Origin: Arthrobacter sp. SLBN-112
GTDB taxonomy: Bacteria; Actinomycetota; Actinomycetes; Actinomycetales; Micrococcaceae
Assembly: GCF_030944625.1 (NCBI RefSeq)
Contig: NZ_JAUSXY010000001.1
Span: 4,154,001 to 4,218,000, forward strand
Direction of reading: 5' to 3'
Length of the DNA stretch: 64,000 nucleotides
The position numbers were made by a program, and so were the translations under genes. This document shows positions 59,893 through 64,000 of the stretch, piece after piece; position 1 is the stretch's first letter, and each line of letters begins with the position of its first letter. The notes beneath the pieces are model-generated. The model was not told the DNA's origin, searched no databases, and was given only the letters and a program-made list of their open reading frames with translations.

Positions 59893-61560
59893 ATGTCCGA
59901 CGAACCTGCCATTCGCGCCCTTGCGGCCTCGTCCTTCTCCCTGAAGGACCTCCGGGACGGCCAACTGGCCGGCATGGCCGCCCTCGCCGATGGCCGCGAC
60001 GTCCTGGCCGTGATGCCCACGGGATACGGAAAATCCGCCATCTACCAGGTCGCAGCCCTGCACCTGCACAAACGAACCGGGCGTCCCGCCGTCGTGGTTT
60101 CCCCGCTGATCGCCCTGCAGGAGGACCAGTTGGACGGGCTGTCCCAGGTCCTCGGACCAGGCGCGGCGGTTGCCGTCAACTCCGCACACAGCGATGCCGA
60201 CGTCGAGGCGTCCTGGCAGGCCGTGGCGGACGGCAGTGCCGTGTTCGTGTTCCTGGCCCCCGAACAGCTGGCCAAGCAGTCAACGGTGGACCGGATCAAA
60301 GCCCTGGACATCTCGCTGTTCGTGGTGGATGAAGCACACTGCGTCTCCTCCTGGGGCCATGACTTCCGTCCGGACTACCTAGGCCTGGGCAGTGTCCGGG
60401 AGCAACTGGGCAACCCGCCCGTGGCCGCGCTGACCGCCACCGCCTCCCCGCCAGTCCGCGACGAGATCGTGGAGCGGCTGGCCATGAAGAATCCCCTGGT
60501 CCTGGTCCGCGGCTTCGACCGGCCCAACATCAACCTTGCCGTGGTCCGCCACCACAAGGACAAGGACAAACGCCGGGCGGTGCTGGGGCAGGTGGCGGAC
60601 CTGGCCCGGACGGGAAAAGGCCTCCTGTACGCCGCAACCCGGAAAGACACCGAGGAGTATGCTGCCAAACTGGCCACGAAAGGGCTGCGCGCCGAGGCAT
60701 ACCACGCCGGCCGCCGTGCCGCGGACCGGGAACGCATCCACGAACTGTTCCTGAACGACCAACTGGATGTGGTGGTTGCCACCACCGCCTTTGGCATGGG
60801 CATCGACACGCCGAATGTCCGTTTTGTGGTCCATGCCGATATTCCGGAATCGCTGGACGCCTACTACCAGGAGATTGGCCGGGCCGGACGGGACGGAGAT
60901 CCCGCGGCCGCCGTGCTGCATTACCGCTCGGAGGACCTGGGGCTGCGGAAATTCTTCAGCACCCGGTCCCCGGATCCCGGTTCCCTGCTGGCCGTCCTGA
61001 AGGTCCTCAAATCAGCCAAGGCTCCCGCGCCAAAGTCATCCCTGGCGGAACTGACGGGCCTCCCGGCGCGGCGCATCACCGGGCTGGTCAACCAGTTGGA
61101 AGAGATCGGCGCCGTCAGCAGCGGCAAGCGGGGAATCCGGCTGACGTCCAAAGCCAAACTGCCCGCGCTGGTGCAGGACGCCATGGAACTCGCCGAAGCC
61201 AGGCAACGCGTGGACCAGTCCCGGCTGGGCATGATGCGCGCCTACGCCGAGGCGGACGGCTGCCGGCGGCAGTTCCTGCTGGGCTACTTTGGCGAGGACC
61301 TGCCGGAGCCGTGCGGAAACTGCGACGCGTGCGCGGCGGCCGTGCACTACGCAGGCAAGGACGCGGACGACGACGGCGGCCCGGCCTCCAGCGGCAACGG
61401 GCCGTTCCCCCCACAGTCCGCAGTGGTCCACAAGGAGTGGGGCCACGGCCTCGTGATGCGCCACGAGGGTGACGTGATGACCGTGCTGTTCGAGCAGGAG
61501 GGGTACAAAACGTTGTCACGGTCCGCCGTAGTGGAGCACCACCTCCTGAAGCCCGCTTAG
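59893..61560 (+). CDS. recQ: RecQ-family ATP-dependent DNA helicase
   Basis: The 555-residue protein has Walker A MPTGYGKS at 41-48, DEAH at 146-149, [14 protein letters not shown] for motif III, and motifs [26 protein letters not shown] and [13 protein letters not shown] zinc site in the RecQ C-terminal domain ([24 protein letters not shown], cysteines 418 onward) and a winged helix complete it. It unwinds DNA 3' to 5' in recombination repair. There is no HRDC domain; the tail ([18 protein letters not shown]) is a short actinobacterial extension. ATG 59893 follows CGGAG. Confidence 0.93.
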   Translation: MSDEPAIRALAASSFSLKDLRDGQLAGMAALADGRDVLAVMPTGYGKSAIYQVAALHLHKRTGRPAVVVSPLIALQEDQLDGLSQVLGPGAAVAVNSAHSDADVEASWQAVADGSAVFVFLAPEQLAKQSTVDRIKALDISLFVVDEAHCVSSWGHDFRPDYLGLGSVREQLGNPPVAALTATASPPVRDEIVERLAMKNPLVLVRGFDRPNINLAVVRHHKDKDKRRAVLGQVADLARTGKGLLYAATRKDTEEYAAKLATKGLRAEAYHAGRRAADRERIHELFLNDQLDVVVATTAFGMGIDTPNVRFVVHADIPESLDAYYQEIGRAGRDGDPAAAVLHYRSEDLGLRKFFSTRSPDPGSLLAVLKVLKSAKAPAPKSSLAELTGLPARRITGLVNQLEEIGAVSSGKRGIRLTSKAKLPALVQDAMELAEARQRVDQSRLGMMRAYAEADGCRRQFLLGYFGEDLPEPCGNCDACAAAVHYAGKDADDDGGPASSGNGPFPPQSAVVHKEWGHGLVMRHEGDVMTVLFEQEGYKTLSRSAVVEHHLLKPA

Positions 61561-61596
61561 ATAGGCTGGGGTAACCTCCGACGAAAGGCCCGCCGC

Positions 61597-62799
61597 GTGG
61601 AAACCCCTGCTTACGCCTGGATCCTGACCATTGTGCTCATCGCAGGGCTGCTGGCCTTCGATTTCTTCTTCCACGTGCGGAAGGCCCACACCCCGTCGCT
61701 AAAGGAATCGGCCATCTGGTCCGCCATCTACGTGAGCATCGCGGTGGTGTTCGGGCTGGCGGTCCTGGTCTTCGGCGGGCCGGACATGGGCACCGAATAC
61801 TTCGCGGGCTATGTGACGGAAAAGGCGTTGTCCGTGGACAACCTCTTCGTGTTCCTGATCATCATGGCCAGCTTCAAGGTGCCCCGCGCGGACCAGCAGA
61901 AGGTGCTGCTGTTCGGCATCATCTTCTCCTTGATCGCCCGCACCGCGTTCATTTTCCTGGGCGCTGCACTGATCAACAGTTTCGCCTGGGTCTTCTACAT
62001 CTTCGGGCTCATCCTGCTGGTCACCGCCGGTAATCTGCTCAAGCCGGACAGCCATGACGACGACTCCGACGGCCTGGTGGTGCGGCTCGCCAGGAAGTTC
62101 CTTCCGGCGTCGGAACACTATGACGGCGACAAGCTGTTCACGGTGGAGAACGGCAAGCGGGTCCTGACGCCCATGCTGCTGGTGATGGTGGCGATCGGCG
62201 GTACGGACATCCTGTTCGCCCTGGATTCCATTCCGGCGATCTTCGGCCTGACCCAGAACGTTTTCGTCGTTTTCACCGCCACCGCGTTCTCGCTGATGGG
62301 CCTGCGCCAGCTGTTTTTCCTGATCGACGGCCTGCTGGACCGGCTGATCTTCCTCTCCTACGGGCTGGCGGTCATCCTGGGCTTCATCGGCGTGAAGCTG
62401 ATCCTGCACGCCCTGCACGAGAACACCCTCCCGTTCATCAACGACGGCAAGCACGTCAACGTGGTGGAAGTCAGCACCGCCGTGTCGCTGGGCGTGATCC
62501 TGGGCGTTTTGGTGGTGACCATCCTGGCATCCATCTTCAGCCCCAAGGGCAACGCCAAGAACGCCGTTTCCGGGGCCAGGCGCCACGCCGTCGAGTACCT
62601 TGACCTCAACTATGAGACGGACATGGCGGAACGGGACAAGATTTTCGCAAAAATGTGCCGCGAAGAAGACCAGATCCGCAAGCTTCCCGAGAAGTACAAG
62701 CGGCTGATCCGCAATGAAACCGAGTTTCTGGAGCTGCTCCGCCACGCCCACGCCGAGCACGACAAGGCCCAGGTGCGGGCTGCCGCGACCGAGGGGTGA
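61597..62799 (+). CDS. TerC-family integral membrane protein, second copy
   Basis: The 400-residue protein has about eight or nine helices with EYFAGYVTEKALSVDNLFVFL and GGTDILFALDSIPAIFGLT, the same motifs as the gene at 9198. It carries a longer, charged C-terminal tail of about 80 residues (YLDLNYETDMAERDKIFAK to the end). A manganese or other metal role is likely. The GTG start lies 36 bases after recQ. No yybP-ykoY element is seen upstream. The stop is one base from that of the convergent eda gene. Confidence 0.9.
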   Translation: METPAYAWILTIVLIAGLLAFDFFFHVRKAHTPSLKESAIWSAIYVSIAVVFGLAVLVFGGPDMGTEYFAGYVTEKALSVDNLFVFLIIMASFKVPRADQQKVLLFGIIFSLIARTAFIFLGAALINSFAWVFYIFGLILLVTAGNLLKPDSHDDDSDGLVVRLARKFLPASEHYDGDKLFTVENGKRVLTPMLLVMVAIGGTDILFALDSIPAIFGLTQNVFVVFTATAFSLMGLRQLFFLIDGLLDRLIFLSYGLAVILGFIGVKLILHALHENTLPFINDGKHVNVVEVSTAVSLGVILGVLVVTILASIFSPKGNAKNAVSGARRHAVEYLDLNYETDMAERDKIFAKMCREEDQIRKLPEKYKRLIRNETEFLELLRHAHAEHDKAQVRAAATEG

Positions 62800-62800
62800 C

Positions 62801-63427
62801 CTACCGGCTGAGGGCGGCAGCGCCCCTGGCCAGGCCGGTGACCCGGCCCCAGTCCTTGGCCGCGACGGCGTCTGCCGGGGTCAGCCAGCTGCCGCCCACG
62901 CAGGCCACGTTGGGCAGCTTGAGATAGTCCGGAGCGGTGGCCAGGCTGATGCCTCCGGTGGGGCAGAACTGGACGTGCGGGATGGGCGCGCCGATGGCGG
63001 CCAGGTAGGGCGGACCGCCTGCCGGCCCGGCGGGGAAGAACTTCATCGCGTCCAGTCCGGCTTCCAGGACGGCCAGGACTTCGCCAACGGTGGCGACGCC
63101 GGGCAGCACCGGGACGTCCAGCGACAGCATGTGGGTGAGCAGCGCGGGGGTGATGCCGGGGCTGACCAGGAAGGCGGCGCCCGCCAGCACTGCGGCATCG
63201 GCCTGGGCGGGCGTGAGGACGGTGCCGGCACCCACCAGGATGTCCGGGACCTCTTCGGCTATCAGTTTCAGCGAGGTCAGCGCGGACTCGGTCCGCAAGG
63301 TCAGCTCGATGATCTTCACGCCGCCGTCCACCAGCGCCCGTGCCAGGGGCACCGCGTCCTGCGGGTCGTCGATGGTGACCACCGGGATGACCGGTGAAAC
63401 GCTGAGGACACCTGATGCGTCAGCCAT
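62801..63427 (-). CDS. eda: KDPG/KHG aldolase
   Basis: The 208-residue protein is a class I aldolase: VIPVVTIDDPQDAVPLARAL, the catalytic Glu41 in KIIELTLRTE, GAGTVLTPAQADAA, and the Schiff-base Lys129 in AMKFFPAGPAGG. It splits 2-keto-3-deoxy-6-phosphogluconate to pyruvate and glyceraldehyde 3-phosphate. ATG 63427 overlaps the upstream gene's stop by eight bases; ATG 63439 is also possible. With the mannitol dehydrogenase-family gene before it, hexuronate (fructuronate) degradation is the likely path. Confidence 0.9.
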   Translation of the reverse strand: MADASGVLSVSPVIPVVTIDDPQDAVPLARALVDGGVKIIELTLRTESALTSLKLIAEEVPDILVGAGTVLTPAQADAAVLAGAAFLVSPGITPALLTHMLSLDVPVLPGVATVGEVLAVLEAGLDAMKFFPAGPAGGPPYLAAIGAPIPHVQFCPTGGISLATAPDYLKLPNVACVGGSWLTPADAVAAKDWGRVTGLARGAAALSR

Positions 63428-64000
63428 GGTTGATCTCATTTCCCAGGCCGTCCGGCCCGTTGGTTTCGATGATGCGGTACCAGTGCAGCAGCAGGTCCCG
63501 GAAGTCCTTGTTCCCCGCGAGGGCAGGCTCGACGACGGGCCGGAACCCCAGCAGTGCCGGCACCACGGTGTCCGCGGTGCGGTGGGCAGGGAGCGCGGCC
63601 TGCAGCTCCTGCGCCAAGGGATCGTTCAGGTCTGCTGCGGGAGTGCCGGCCACGTGCTGCATCCACGCGGCAACGGCGAGCGCTGCCCACCGCGGCGTGC
63701 GGCCGGCGTCGAGCGTTCCCCGGACGGTGGTGAGCAGCCGCAGCCCGACTTTCTGTGAACCGTCACTGCCCACCTTGGCCGTGGTGTGGCCCAGCGCCGG
63801 GTTGGCGAACCGGCGGAGCACCTCATCGCAGTACTGCTCCCCGGCAAGCCCGGCCGGGAGGGTGATGCTGGGCAGGGCCTCCTCCAGCATCATGCGCCGG
63901 CAGGCGGTGCGGAACGCCTCCACGGCCACGGCATCGCTGATGGTTTCCTTGCCGGCGAGGAGGCCGAGGTAGGCCAGCATCGAATGGCTGGCGTTGAGCA
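63420..64000 (-). CDS. mannitol dehydrogenase-family protein (fructuronate reductase-like), 5' end beyond the window
   Basis: The frame is open from the window edge through 193 codons to the stop at 63420. It reads LNASHSMLAYLGLLAGKETISDAV and ANPALGHTTAKVGSDGSQKVGLRL, the C-terminal half of the long-chain mannitol dehydrogenase family, including the NASH motif and the KVGSDGSQK substrate-binding loop. The family includes mannitol, fructuronate (UxuB) and tagaturonate reductases. Coupling to eda by overlap favours fructuronate reductase, but the missing N terminus prevents a firm choice. Confidence 0.85.
   Translation of the reverse strand, partial: LNASHSMLAYLGLLAGKETISDAVAVEAFRTACRRMMLEEALPSITLPAGLAGEQYCDEVLRRFANPALGHTTAKVGSDGSQKVGLRLLTTVRGTLDAGRTPRWAALAVAAWMQHVAGTPAADLNDPLAQELQAALPAHRTADTVVPALLGFRPVVEPALAGNKDFRDLLLHWYRIIETNGPDGLGNEINHG

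Noticed and set aside
61561..61596. A possible manganese riboswitch before the second terC gene
   Set aside because: Only 36 bases separate it from recQ and none of the yybP-ykoY conserved parts are present.

Overview
The window is high-G+C actinobacterial DNA from an Arthrobacter-like member of the Micrococcaceae. The indications are a minus-strand rRNA operon (16S-23S-5S) with no tRNA in its spacer, the GTTTGAGAAC antitermination/processing motif in leader and spacer, frequent GTG starts, and family content typical of soil Micrococcaceae: two sugar ABC importers without their own ATPase, excalibur proteins, LacI and DeoR regulators, and several glycoside hydrolases. The species call is inference.

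Layout. 1-1323: 5-oxoprolinase genes pxpA and pxpB (partial) behind a GntR-type palindrome. 1411-3024: secreted protein with six ChW repeats. 3227-8907: rRNA operon with its promoter. 9198-10416: a TerC-family protein behind a yybP-ykoY manganese riboswitch. 10634-14895: universal stress protein, two neighbouring excalibur proteins, a VOC protein and a GNAT enzyme. 14925-21501: glycoside cluster with a GH3 enzyme on plus and, divergently, a Gfo/Idh/MocA oxidoreductase, a DUF6807 (PmoA-like) protein, a cupin and a frameshifted LacI regulator. 21569-27982: beta-galactoside operon of GH42 (frameshifted), two permeases, a lipoprotein binding protein and a DUF624 protein. 28290-34390: small housekeeping and accessory genes, including SOUL, MarR plus MFS, VOC, GerW-like and SRPBCC proteins.

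34422-45953 is the most interesting part: a complete sulfoquinovose (sulfo-EMP) catabolic cluster. It encodes an AGE-family isomerase closely matching E. coli YihS with the three active-site histidines at the same residue numbers (176, 248, 383), a PfkB kinase matching YihV, and an aldolase matching YihT with its Schiff-base lysine. It also carries an ABC sugar importer, an aldehyde dehydrogenase suited to oxidise sulfolactaldehyde, a TauE/SafE exporter suited to release sulfolactate, a DeoR regulator, and a divergent Gfo/Idh/MocA protein. In place of the usual GH31 sulfoquinovosidase, that last protein is a candidate NAD-dependent sulfoquinovosidase (GH188-like). Two matching palindromes, one over the divergent promoters and one before the regulator, look like the DeoR operators.

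46054-64000: two MFS transporters, a mechanosensitive channel, an ArsR-AHSA1 fusion with its palindrome, a CNNM/CorC protein, a serine hydrolase, a short repeat array, a frameshifted glutathione-independent formaldehyde dehydrogenase, an aldo/keto reductase, a DUF6457 protein, an FdhF/YdeP molybdoenzyme, RecQ, a second TerC paralogue, and KDPG aldolase with a partial mannitol-dehydrogenase-family gene (hexuronate catabolism).

Three genes (lacI, GH42, fdhA) each carry one small frameshift at a G/C-rich spot. Sequencing error and real decay cannot be separated from this sequence alone.
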